NCBI GenBank assembly: GCA_963730065.1 | Contig: CAVSQL010000014.1 | Location: 186,001-250,000, forward strand | From: UBA9676 sp963730065 | GTDB taxonomy: Bacteria; Actinomycetota; Actinomycetes; Streptosporangiales; Streptosporangiaceae | DNA: 64,000 nt | Direction of reading: 5' to 3' | Part shown: piece by piece, positions 44,975 through 53,758 of the stretch | Position numbering within the stretch: the stretch's first letter is position 1 | Layout of the letters: each line of letters starts with the position of its first letter | Program-made: the position numbers and the translations under genes | Notes under the pieces: generated by a model | Told to the model about the DNA's origin: nothing | The model's input: the letters and a program-made list of their open reading frames with translations, nothing else | Databases searched by the model: none

Positions 44975-46584
44975 AGCTTGCCGTTTAACCTCGGGGTCCG
45001 GCTTTCCTGAGATTTGTGATCTTGTCCTGGCGTGCCGCCATGACATGGCACAGCCACCGCGTGATCATCTTCGGGTTCCTTCCAAAGAGCCCAGAGATGA
45101 TGGCGGTGGCTGTGGCGTTCAGTATGGCGTGGCTGGAGCCGGGGGCCGGGCCGCGGCTGGAAGGCGATCGGGCGCGGGAGCGGCTGGCGGCCTTCCGCGG
45201 TGAGCTTTACCGCTGTTTCACGGCGCGGGCGGATGCCCTGTTTGAGCTGGCTGATGCGGTGCTGTGCGCGGACGGGCCGGTGCAGACCCTGGCCGGGCTG
45301 TCGCTGGCGCCTGAGCACCGGCGCGGTCACGGCGCCTTGTATGACGCGGTGAACCGCGGGCGGATCGATATCAGGCGGCTGCGCCGGTCATTGGCGGGGC
45401 TGCCGTTACCACGTGCGGCGGATGGGCGGCTGGTGCTGGCCGCCGATGTGAGTAACTGGCTGCGGCCGGGCGCGGTGACCAGCCCGGAGCGGTTGTTCTG
45501 CCACGTCTATGGGCGGGGAGGGGGCAGGCGCAGATGATCCCGGGCTGGCCGTACTCGGTGATCGCCGCCCTGGAGAGCGGCCGGACCTCCTGGACCGCGG
45601 TGCTGGATGCGGTCCGCCTTGGCCCCGGTGACGATGAGACCGCGGTCACCGCCGCCCAGGTCCGGGACGTCGTCACCCGGCTGATCGCTGCTGGGCACTG
45701 GCGTGAGGGCGACCTGGGCATCCTGGTCGTCTCCGGCGCCGGGTATGACGTGACCCGGCTTTCGTTCCTGCTCGCGGACCTGCCCGTGGACCTGCTGGGC
45801 CGGCTGCGCAGCGACCGGGTGCTGTGGCTGCCGGCGCCGCCGCGCCAGCCCGCCACCATGGGCCGGCCCCGCAAGCACGGCGGGGAACTGGCCCTGGCTG
45901 ACCCGGCGTCCTGGCCGGCCCCGCAGGTCACCACGAGCACCGTAACCTCCCGCTACGGGATAGCTGTGGCCGCCGCCTGGGACCGGGTGCACCCCCGGCT
46001 CACCCACCGCGCCGCCTGGCTGGACCACGACGGCGGGCTGCCCGTCATCGAAGGGACCCTGATCCGCTTGCGCGTGGATCACCTGCCCGGCGACCGTGAC
46101 CCCAAGCCGGTATGGCTATGGTCCTCGGCCACCAGCGCCACCCCCGATGCCGTGGACAGGTTGTGGCAGGCGTTCTTGCGCCGGTTTGACCTGGAGCACA
46201 CGTTCCGGCTGTTCAAGCAGGTCCTTGGGTGGACCGTCCCGAAGATCCGCGACCCCGCGGCTGCGGACCGGTGGACCTGGCTGATCATCACCTGCCACGC
46301 TCAGCTCCGCCTCGCCCGGCCGCTCGCTGACGACCTGCGCCTGCCCTGGGAACGGCCCGCCCCGCCGGGCCGGCTGACCCCGGCCCGCGTCCGCCGCGGG
46401 TTCAGGAACATCCGCGCGACCGCAGCCCAGCCCGCCGGTGCGCCAAAACCCGGCAAGCCCGGACCCGGCCGGCCACCAGGATCGAAGAACCGCCACCCCG
46501 CCCCCCACCACGACGTGGGGAAAACCACCAGAAGAGAACGCACGCTCAAGGCAAGACACGAACGCGCAGGTTAAACGGCAAGCT
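44975..46584 (+). mobile_element. Insertion sequence with 17-bp inverted repeats
   Basis: The ends AGCTTGCCGTTTAACCT (44975-44991) and AGGTTAAACGGCAAGCT (46568-46584) are perfect inverted repeats. The element starts one base after the end of the IS5-type unit. It holds one transposase gene in two frames. No target-site duplication was seen (TA/AA flanks only). Confidence 0.85.
45097..46574 (+). pseudogene. Transposase (NF041680-like), split by a frameshift in a G-run
   Basis: From ATG 45097: LAAFRGELYRCFTARADALF, LAGLSLAPEHRRGHGALYDA and LVLAADVSNWLRPGAVTSPE to RLFCHVYGRG, where GGGGAGGGGGC causes a slip. A second frame resumes at QMIPGWPYSVIAALESGRTS and continues ILVVSGAGYDVTRLSFLLAD, VWLWSSATSATPDAVDRLWQ, FRLFKQVLGWTVPKIRDPAA to the stop at 46574. 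Together these give a normal-size DDE-type enzyme with acidic residues in ADVSNW and GAGYDV regions. The slip may be real, programmed or a sequencing error. Confidence 0.85.
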
Positions 46585-47074
46585 AAGGCGGACGTCGTCC
46601 GCCAGGCCGTACTTGACCAGCGCGATCGTCCAAGCACCGCAGGCCCGGCGCATCCCTTACCGAAAGCAGTCGAACCGGGCGCGGACGTCCAGGCGGCGCT
46701 GGCCCTAGAGTCGGCGGCGCAGGCCGGTGTACATACAAGGACGAGCAGGACCTCACCGAAGGCTGCCAGCGCTTCGCTGCCCAGGTCGCCGAGTGGCTCA
46801 ACCGAGGCTGACTAGCGTCAGCCTGGTTCACCGGTCAGATCCACCAAAGCCCCAGCCTCAACCACGTCCTTCGTCCTGCCCAGCGACCACGCCCATCGCC
46901 CTCGGTTTGCCCACCTCAGCCGCACAGCCACGACGCTTAACGATCTTGCGGCCAGGAGGAATCCGCGAGGCTTGCCACCATCGAAAGGGCGATCACACCT
47001 GTGCGCTATCGAGTGATCGTGGCCGCCGTGGTGCGGGGAGGAGGCGACAGTGGCCAGCCCGAGGTTGGGCTGGT
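46585..47074. other. Gene-free stretch with a 27-codon scrap
   Basis: At 46731-46811, TYKDEQDLTEGCQRFAAQVA-EWLNRG-stop looks coding but lacks any start or partner; it may be the tail of a disrupted gene. The remainder shows nothing. Confidence 0.4.
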
Positions 47075-48958
47075 TCAGCCTGTTTCCTTGCCGAACGCTT
47101 CGTCGAGCAGGGCGCCGGCGTCGGGGGGCCGGACAGTGGGCGGCGTGGTGCCCGGGGCCGGTGGGGCGGGCTGGGTGGCCGCCGGTGGCCTGCCGTCTGC
47201 GGCCGGTTCGGCCGTCAGCGCGGCGGGTGCGGCGATGAGGCGTTTGATCTGGATGAACGTTACGCCGCCGCGGTAGATGTAGGCGGCCTGCCCGGTGTCG
47301 AGGGACCGGATGATGGCCGGATCGGCGACGGGCCCGGCCCGCATCCGGGACGAGCCTTCATGTCCCCATGACGCGGCCCCGAGCACGCGCCGGGAGGTAT
47401 CGGCCGAGGGGTGGCTTCCGGCCAGCGCGGCTGCGGGATCGGGGTGGGGTGTGCGCAGCAGCCAGATTCCTCCGTCGGCGGTGGCGGCGATCCGGTACCG
47501 GTCATCGTCTCGGGGCGCCAGCCCCGGCCAGGACTGGGCCGAGACCTGCACGGCCAGCCCCAGCGAGCGCGCCCGCTCATACAGCTGCCAGATCGGCAGC
47601 CGCCGGGACACGGCGCTGAACTCGTCCACCGCCAGCAGGACCTCCCGCTGGCCGCCGTGGCCGTCGGCGGTGTAGCTGGCCAGCAGGTCCACCAGCGCCC
47701 GGGCCTGGGCTTCGGCGACCGCGATCTCCGAGGTCCCCTCCAGGATGCAGTACCAGGCATCGGCGTCGCCGAAGCCGCCGGGCCCGTCCAGCCCCTCGCC
47801 CAGCCGCCGGAACAACGTCCGGAACCGCAGGGCGATGTCGCTGATATGCCGGGACGCCGACCGCAGCAGGGCCGCGTCCTTCCCGTCCGGTGAGCTGGCG
47901 TAGGCGGCGGCGAGCCAGCCGCTGTCGAGCCGGGCGAGGAAGTCGGCCGCGCTGGCCGGCGGCCCGCAGGGCGGGTTCACGGCGAGGGCGACGACGGCCT
48001 CGAGCACATCAGCGTAGTAGGCGGCGCCCCCGGTGCCACGCTCGATCATGTCGGCCAGGGTGGTGATGAGCTGACGGGCCGGCAGCGCCCACAGCGACAG
48101 GCTCGCCTCGTCGGGCCAGATCGCGGTGGACCGGGCGCCGGCCTCGCGCAGCACCCGGCGGGCCCGGTCGGCCACCCGGCGCGCATCGGCCCCGCCCTTG
48201 CAGTCCAGCACCACCAGCAGCGGCCGCAGGCCAGCCCCGGCCGCGTGCCGCTGCAGGCCCTCGGCCAGGAAACCCGCCCACAACCGCAACAGCAGCGTGG
48301 TCTTACCGGTCCCGGTGGTGCCGATGACGACCTGGTGGGAGCGCAGCCGCTGATACGGGATCGCCGCGAGCGGCGGCGCGGGGTGGCCGACCGCCCGGAT
48401 GACGGCGCCGGCCACGATGGCCCCGCCGCGGGACAGCAGCGGCACCGCGCCCGGAGCGGCGATCCTGGACCGGGCGCTGCGGACCTGGTGCCGCCACTGC
48501 CGCCGGTCGAAGGCGGCGCTGGCGGTGGGGGACAGCCCGCCGGTTCCGGTCCGCATCGCATAGATCCGCCGCGACCAGGCCAGGGCGCCCACCACCAGCC
48601 CGAGCGGTATCGCCACCGGGGCGATCGTCACGGCGGCCCGCAGCACCGACCCGGCCGTGGCCAGGTGCCACATCGCCAGCCACGCCAGGTACGGGGCGGC
48701 GGCCACCCGCCGCCAGGACCGTGCCGCCAGCGCGGTGGCGGCCACCCACGCGGCCAGCATCGGCAGGCACCACAGCGTGGCCTGGTAGAGCCGGCGCGGC
48801 GGCCAGCCAGCCGCCCAGGCCACGGCGACCGCGCAGGCCGCCACCAGCGAAACCGGGGCCGCCGCCACGGCGAGCGCGGTCCCGGCCGTCACAGCGGCCG
48901 CCCAGACGAGCACGCGGCCAGCGGCCAGCAGCGGCCGGCGGCGCTGGCGGCGGGTCAT
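47075..48958 (-). CDS. Conjugation-type DNA-pumping ATPase (TraD/FtsK-HerA-like)
   Basis: A 627-residue membrane ATPase. The N-terminal quarter has several hydrophobic helices (LVWAAAVTAGTALAVAAAPV, LVAACAVAVAWAAG, VAIPLGLVVGALAW). The cytosolic ATPase has Walker A TTGTGKTTLLLRLW (about residue 200) and Walker B LLVVLDCKGG plus LLAVDEFSAV. A motif SLGLAVQVSAQSW (sensor Gln) and a Pro-rich tail follow. Such T4SS coupling or actinobacterial TcpA/Tra proteins move DNA between cells. ATG 48958 overlaps the upstream Replic_Relax gene (ATGA), so they form a two-gene operon. Confidence 0.88.
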   Translation of the reverse strand: MTRRQRRRPLLAAGRVLVWAAAVTAGTALAVAAAPVSLVAACAVAVAWAAGWPPRRLYQATLWCLPMLAAWVAATALAARSWRRVAAAPYLAWLAMWHLATAGSVLRAAVTIAPVAIPLGLVVGALAWSRRIYAMRTGTGGLSPTASAAFDRRQWRHQVRSARSRIAAPGAVPLLSRGGAIVAGAVIRAVGHPAPPLAAIPYQRLRSHQVVIGTTGTGKTTLLLRLWAGFLAEGLQRHAAGAGLRPLLVVLDCKGGADARRVADRARRVLREAGARSTAIWPDEASLSLWALPARQLITTLADMIERGTGGAAYYADVLEAVVALAVNPPCGPPASAADFLARLDSGWLAAAYASSPDGKDAALLRSASRHISDIALRFRTLFRRLGEGLDGPGGFGDADAWYCILEGTSEIAVAEAQARALVDLLASYTADGHGGQREVLLAVDEFSAVSRRLPIWQLYERARSLGLAVQVSAQSWPGLAPRDDDRYRIAATADGGIWLLRTPHPDPAAALAGSHPSADTSRRVLGAASWGHEGSSRMRAGPVADPAIIRSLDTGQAAYIYRGGVTFIQIKRLIAAPAALTAEPAADGRPPAATQPAPPAPGTTPPTVRPPDAGALLDEAFGKETG

Positions 48959-49794
48959 GGCGGCGGCCCGGGCGGGCCGGCCCGGGACGATCCGGCCCTG
49001 GCTGAGCCCGCAGCGGGTAAGCGGGCCCGGGATAAGCCAGCACGGGGCAGCTCGGCACCGGCCGGCAGATCGCGGATCTCGACGCGTGCCCCCAGCGCGC
49101 CGACCGCGTCCCGGGCCCGGGCCACGACCGGCCGGGCGGCGGGCGAACACAGGTAGAGGGCCCGCGCGTGACGCGGCGGCTGGCCGGGCGCCCGGGCCTG
49201 CGCCGCCGGGCAGCCGTAGTCCCCGGTCCGGGTGAGGATCTCCCGCATGATGGCGGCCGTCCTGGCCACGGTCTTGCGGGTGAGCTCGGCCTCGACCGCC
49301 CAGCATTCCCCGGCCCACGCGGCCGGCCCTCCGTCCGGCCAGTGCACCTCCCCGTCGGGAATGTGCTCACGTAAGCCGACCCGGCCGCCCACCCGCGCGC
49401 GGAGCCTGCGCTCGCTGCGCCAGAACGCCCCGGCGGCGCGGTAGCCGGAGGTGGCTTCCAGGGCCAGCCGCACGGCCGTCACCGCGCGTAAGTGCGCCAG
49501 CCGCGACAGGGCCGGGACGGTGGCGGGAAACGGCAGGCCGCAGGCGGCCAGCCCGGCCCGGGTCAGCCAGATCCACAGTCCGCCCGGCCCAAGCCGGGCG
49601 GACTGTGCGTACCCGGCCCGTCGCCACGACGCGATGATGGCCCGGGCCCGTGACTCGCCGACGCCGAGCGCGGCGGCCATCTGATCGAGCTGGATGCCGT
49701 ACATGTCCGCGGCGAACAGCAGCCCGGCGATGTCACGTTCGGCGAGATGCACGGGCCCGGCCGCAGCGGCCGGGCCGCCTGGGGCCGGCGTCAC
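48955..49794 (-). CDS. Replication-relaxation family protein
   Basis: A 279-residue protein with the Replic_Relax pattern: LAERDIAGLLFAADMYGIQL and GESRARAIIASWRRAGYAQS form a winged-HTH-like start, then LGPGGLWIWLTRAGLAACGL, LAHLRAVTAVRLALEATSGY, HIPDGEVHW..GGPAAWAGE (conserved PDG core) and WAVEAELTRKTVARTAAIM. The family occurs with conjugative ATPases in actinobacterial plasmids and integrative elements and is thought to act in initiating transfer or replication. The C-terminal about 30 residues are Ala/Pro-rich. GTG 49794; coupled by ATGA to the ATPase gene. Confidence 0.88.
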   Translation of the reverse strand: MTPAPGGPAAAAGPVHLAERDIAGLLFAADMYGIQLDQMAAALGVGESRARAIIASWRRAGYAQSARLGPGGLWIWLTRAGLAACGLPFPATVPALSRLAHLRAVTAVRLALEATSGYRAAGAFWRSERRLRARVGGRVGLREHIPDGEVHWPDGGPAAWAGECWAVEAELTRKTVARTAAIMREILTRTGDYGCPAAQARAPGQPPRHARALYLCSPAARPVVARARDAVGALGARVEIRDLPAGAELPRAGLSRARLPAAGSARAGSSRAGPPGPPP

Positions 49795-49855
49795 CCGACA
49801 ACTACATCACGCCGCCGCGGCCCACGGTAAGTGCGGCGCAGCACAGGACCGGCCG

Positions 49856-51277
49856 CTAGCCGCCCCGCTTGTGCAGGAAGCTGACGAACTCCACGCCCTC
49901 GCGCAGCCGCCTCTTCATCATCTGCGGGCTGCGCAGCATCTCCGCTGACATCTCCGCGATCTTCCCCGCCCGGAAGTAGAACTGCCTGTAGAAGGTCTCG
50001 ACGGAGTCGTAGATCTCGGTCCGGTTGAGGTTGGGGTAGCTGAGCGTGGCGGTCTGGACGCCGTGCTCGTCGAGCAGGGTCGCATCCTCCTCGGGCAGCC
50101 AGCCGTTCTCCTTCGCCTGCCGGTACAGGGCGGTGCCCGGGTAGGGCGCGGCGATCGAGACCTGCAGCGAGTGCGGGTTGATCTCCTTGGCGAAGCGGAT
50201 GGTCTCCTGGATGGTCTCGGTGGTTTCCCCCGGCAGGCCGACGATGAAGGTGCCGTGGATGGTGATGCCGAGATCGCGGCAGTCCTTGGTGAACTGGCGC
50301 GCCCGGTCCACCCGGACGCCCTTCTTGATGTTGATGAGGATCTGCTGGTTGCCGGACTCGTAGCCCACCAGCAGCAGCCGCAGGCCGTTCTCCCGCATGA
50401 TCTTGAGCGTCTCGTAGGGAACCTGCGCCTTCGCGTTGCACGACCAGGTCAGGCCGAGCTTGCCCATACCGCGGGCGATCTCTTCGGCGCGGCGCCGGTC
50501 GTCGGTGAAGGTATCGTCGTCGAAGAACACCTCCTTCACCGACGGGAACAGCTCACGGATGCGGGCCATCTCGCCCAGCACGTGCTCGACGCTGCGGGTG
50601 CGGTAGCGGTGGCCACCGACGGTCTGCGGCCACAGGCAGAAGGTGCACCGCGAGCGGCAGCCCCGGCCGGTGTACAGCGACAGGTAGGGGTGCTTGAGGT
50701 AGCCGATGAAGTAGTCGTTGACGTTCAGGTCGCGCTGGTAGACGTCGGTGACGTACGGCAGGCGGTCCATGTCCTCAAGGACCGCCCGGTCGGGTGTCGC
50801 CCCCACGGTGCCGGTGTCGTCGCGGAACGTGACGCCGTCCACCTCGGCGAGCGGGCGCCCCTCGGCGATCTCGGCGATGGTGAAGTCGAACTCCTCCCGG
50901 GCGACGAAGTCGATCGCCGGCGAGGCGAGCAGGGAGTCCTCGGGCTCGACCGCCACCTTGGCGCCGACGAAGCCGACCTTCAGCGCCGGGTTCTCCCGCT
51001 TGAGCGCCTCAGCTACCTGCACATCCCCGGCGAAGGACGGCGAGCTGGTGTGCAGCACGGCCAGCTCGTACTGGCGGGCGAGCGGCAGCACGTCGTCCAG
51101 GCTGAGGCCGGCCGCGGGCGCGTCAACCAGCTTGCTGCCGGGCACGATGGCCGCTACCTGCGCCAGCCAGGTCGGGTACCAGAACGACCGGATCTCGCGC
51201 TTGGCCTGGTAGCGCGAGCCTGCCCCGCCGTCGAAACCCTCGTAGGAAGGAGGGTGCAAGCACAGCGTTCGCATCAT
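49856..51277 (-). CDS. hpnJ: Hopanoid-biosynthesis radical SAM protein HpnJ
   Basis: A 473-residue B12-binding-type radical SAM enzyme. The N-terminal Rossmann-like domain holds the HpnJ-typical FDGGAGSRYQAKREIRSFWY and PTWLAQ. The cluster motif is CRSRCTFC (three Cys, CxxxCxxC form, about residues 205-212) followed by LWPQTVGGHRYRTRSVEHVL. Later come FFDDDTFTDDRRRAEEIARG, WSCNAKAQVPYETLKIMREN, LLVGYESGNQQILINIKKGV and GTFIVGLPGETTETIQETIR. HpnJ converts glucosamine-BHT to the cyclitol ether head group. It overlaps the upstream glycosyltransferase by ATGA. No squalene-hopene cyclase is in the window. Confidence 0.95.
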   Translation of the reverse strand: MMRTLCLHPPSYEGFDGGAGSRYQAKREIRSFWYPTWLAQVAAIVPGSKLVDAPAAGLSLDDVLPLARQYELAVLHTSSPSFAGDVQVAEALKRENPALKVGFVGAKVAVEPEDSLLASPAIDFVAREEFDFTIAEIAEGRPLAEVDGVTFRDDTGTVGATPDRAVLEDMDRLPYVTDVYQRDLNVNDYFIGYLKHPYLSLYTGRGCRSRCTFCLWPQTVGGHRYRTRSVEHVLGEMARIRELFPSVKEVFFDDDTFTDDRRRAEEIARGMGKLGLTWSCNAKAQVPYETLKIMRENGLRLLLVGYESGNQQILINIKKGVRVDRARQFTKDCRDLGITIHGTFIVGLPGETTETIQETIRFAKEINPHSLQVSIAAPYPGTALYRQAKENGWLPEEDATLLDEHGVQTATLSYPNLNRTEIYDSVETFYRQFYFRAGKIAEMSAEMLRSPQMMKRRLREGVEFVSFLHKRGG

Positions 51278-52452
51278 GGATGGCTAGCCTCCTGAGGTGC
51301 TCGTCCGTTGTCACCGATTCCCGTCGTGGCCCCGTCACCGGCCGGGCCGGGCGCCCGCGGTGCTGGCTCGACGCCGATGCTCGCCAGCGCGGCCGCGAAG
51401 GCCCGGTCCCATTCGCCCGGCGGCCGGCCGGGCAGCGGGTCTGCGGCCCGGTCCAGGGCGGCCAGAACGCTGGCGGTCAGGTCCGACGGCCGCGGGTTGC
51501 AGGCATCGGCACCGCCGAGTTCCAGCTCGTGCTGCAGGTTTTCCCGCCCGTGGCCGGGCATCGCGTCAAGGAGCACCAGCGGGCGGCCGACGACCCGCGC
51601 CTCGCCGCATGTGGTGGCGCCGGGCAGGGTAACGACGGCATCGCATGCGATCATCAGCTCGACGATACGCTCCGTGAATCCGAACGCGTGCACCCGCGGC
51701 GCCTTCCTGGCCAGGGCCGCGAGCCGGGCGGCCAGCTGGCGGTTGCGGCCGGCTACGGCCAGCACGTGCACCCCCGCGCCGGCCAGTGCGCGTGTTGCAT
51801 CCTCCAGCGGGCCCAGTCCCCACCCACCGCCCATGAGCAAGACGTACCGCCCGTCCGCGGGCAGGCCAAGCGAGCGGCGGGCAGCCGCCTGTGACAGGGG
51901 GCGGTAGAAGGCCGGGCGTACCGGCGGCGGGACGACGCAGACCCCGGCGTGGGGGACATAGCGGTATACCCAGGCGGCGGCCGCGGGGGAGGTGACGAGG
52001 AACAGGTCGATCCCCCCCCGTACCCAGGCGCTATGCGGCACGGCATCGGCGCACAGCGCGACCGTGCGGAGCCCGGGAGCCGCCCCGTCGAGCTTCGCCG
52101 CCGCGGAGGCGCCGGTCGCGAACGCGGCGACGATCAGTTCCGCGGGCTCGCGCCGCAGCTCGTCCTGGAGCGCCGGCACCAGCCGGGCCGTGGCGGCCCG
52201 GTCCATGGCCCCGGCGAGCGGGCTTCCCGGGCGCAGGTGGGCGAAGTGCAGCGCGTCGTAGACGCCGGGCATCCCCATCAGCCGGCGGAACACCCAGTCG
52301 CCCGCCCGGCCCTCGTACCGGCCGAGCATGCCCATGCAGTCCAGCGTGCGGCTCTCCCACCCGAGGCCCGCGAGGCTCCCGGTCACGACCTCGCAGATGA
52401 CATCGTGGCCCGAGCCCAGGGAGCCGGACAGGATCACCGCCCGGTGCGGCAC
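51274..52452 (-). CDS. MGDG-synthase-like (GT28) glycosyltransferase, cotranscribed with hpnJ
   Basis: A 392-residue glycosyltransferase. The N-terminal half begins RAVILSGSLGSGHDVICEVV, the lipid-acceptor loop seen in MGDG synthase/MurG-like GT28 enzymes. The donor half has VLLMGGGWGLGPLEDATRAL, VHVLAVAGRNRQLAARLAAL, FGFTERIVELMIACDAVVTL and PGATTCGEARVVGRPLVLLD. It should attach a sugar to a lipid. GTG 52452 is chosen close to the conserved start; GTG 52521 would add 23 residues of weaker composition, and no Shine-Dalgarno decides. It ends with ATGA onto hpnJ, which implies a joint pathway. Confidence 0.85.
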   Translation of the reverse strand: MPHRAVILSGSLGSGHDVICEVVTGSLAGLGWESRTLDCMGMLGRYEGRAGDWVFRRLMGMPGVYDALHFAHLRPGSPLAGAMDRAATARLVPALQDELRREPAELIVAAFATGASAAAKLDGAAPGLRTVALCADAVPHSAWVRGGIDLFLVTSPAAAAWVYRYVPHAGVCVVPPPVRPAFYRPLSQAAARRSLGLPADGRYVLLMGGGWGLGPLEDATRALAGAGVHVLAVAGRNRQLAARLAALARKAPRVHAFGFTERIVELMIACDAVVTLPGATTCGEARVVGRPLVLLDAMPGHGRENLQHELELGGADACNPRPSDLTASVLAALDRAADPLPGRPPGEWDRAFAAALASIGVEPAPRAPGPAGDGATTGIGDNGRAPQEASHP

Positions 52453-52785
52453 GGCCCGTCCGGCGGGGCTAGATCGCTGCCCGCGATGACGCAGTAATGA
52501 CCCACGGCACGATCTTGCCACGGATCAGTGCCGGCGCCAGGAACGGGGACCGCCGCCACCTTGGCCAGGCGGCCACGGCGCCGCCGCCACGCCGCGCAGC
52601 CTCCCGCGCGGGGCACGCCAGATGGGACTTGACGGCCCGCCCCTGGCCGCCTAGCCTTGGCGGGCCATCAGCTGCTAGCCGGTCGGCAAGTAAGTTGGCT
52701 GGCTGTGTAAACATGGTTCCATGCGGTGCCGGAGTATGGCCGCTGCCGGCCGGAGGCAGCGAGCCAAGGGCGGGACAGGGGATTC
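52453..52785. other. Divergent intergenic region
   Basis: Between the GT/hpnJ operon and a membrane-protein gene. TTGGCTGGCTGTGTAAACATG around 52695 might hold a promoter, but no operator stands out. Confidence 0.4.
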
Positions 52786-53757
52786 GTGGTGTTCCTGCTA
52801 GCCGCGGTCGTTGCGGCGCTCGCCGCGGCGTTCAGCTACGGCGTGTCGGCCGTCCTTGAGCAGCGCTCGGTCCATCAGGTGGCCGAGCGGGGCGTCTTCG
52901 CCCCGCGGCTGCTGGTCGACCTGGCCCGCCGGCCGCTGTGGCTCGCGTCGATCGTGGCCACCGTCATCGGTGCCGCGCTGCAGGCTCTCGCCCTCCACTT
53001 CGGGCCGCTGGCCTTGGTGCAGCCGATACTGGTCCTCGATCTGCTGTTCGCGGTCCTGATCGCCTCTGGGCTGCGGCGGACGGCACCGGACCGGGTCATC
53101 TTCGCCGGTGTGGTGTGCTGCACAGTGGGCGTCGCCGTGTTCCTCGCGGTATCCCAGCCCACGGGCGGCACCGAGACCGTCGTCTCGCTGCCGGCCGTGC
53201 TGCCGCTGGCGATATTGCTGGGAGTGGTCCTGGCTATCTGCCTCACCTGGGCCAAGTTTGGCCCGCGGACCGCGCGCCCGCTGGTGCTCGGGCTGGCGTG
53301 CGGGGTCTGCAACGGGGTAGCCGCGTTCCTGCTCAAGCTGGTGACCTTCTCCCTGGCGCAGGGGTTCAGCGAGCCGCTGGAGCAGTGGCCGGTGTACGCG
53401 CTGGCCATCGTGGGCCCGGTCGGCTTCCTGCTCAACCAGGAGGCCTTCCAGTCGGGGACCCTGATCGCGCCCGCGCTCGCCGTCATCACCACGGTCACCT
53501 CGCTCGTCTCGATCGGGATCGGGTACCTGTGGCTGAACGAGAACGTCGCCAGCGGGCCCCGGGACGTGGTCACCGAGGTAGCCTCGCTGGCCGCCATGAC
53601 CGCCGGGGTCGCCATGCTCGCCCACCGGGCCCCAGCCGTGGCCCGGGAGCGGGCCGCGGCGACCGAGGCTGCGCACCCGCATTTTGCCGGGTCACCCGCG
53701 CTCACCAGCGCGGGACGGCCGGAACCACGGCGGCCCCAGGGAAGGACGGCCGAGTAG
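52786..53757 (+). CDS. EamA/DMT-like multi-spanning membrane protein
   Basis: A 323-residue protein with about nine to ten hydrophobic helices: FLLAAVVAALAAAFSYGVSA, VLEQRSVHQV..., LASIVATVIGAALQALALHF, GPLALVQPILVLDLLFAVLI, AILLGVVLAICLTWAKFG and LAVITTVTSLVSIGIGYLWL then NENV. The fold is that of the DMT superfamily, with the GPLALVQPILVLDLLF pattern. GTG 52786 follows GGGGA. The last 45 residues are hydrophilic. It ends 1 bp before the convergent FAD oxidase gene. The transported compound is unknown. A paralogue is at 55193-56245. Confidence 0.85.
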   Translation: MVFLLAAVVAALAAAFSYGVSAVLEQRSVHQVAERGVFAPRLLVDLARRPLWLASIVATVIGAALQALALHFGPLALVQPILVLDLLFAVLIASGLRRTAPDRVIFAGVVCCTVGVAVFLAVSQPTGGTETVVSLPAVLPLAILLGVVLAICLTWAKFGPRTARPLVLGLACGVCNGVAAFLLKLVTFSLAQGFSEPLEQWPVYALAIVGPVGFLLNQEAFQSGTLIAPALAVITTVTSLVSIGIGYLWLNENVASGPRDVVTEVASLAAMTAGVAMLAHRAPAVARERAAATEAAHPHFAGSPALTSAGRPEPRRPQGRTAE

Positions 53758-53758
53758 C

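Noticed and set aside
45097..45540. Programmed frameshift in the second transposase
   Set aside because: A G5 run is present, but this transposase type is usually a single frame, so a mutation or sequencing error is more likely; kept as pseudogene.
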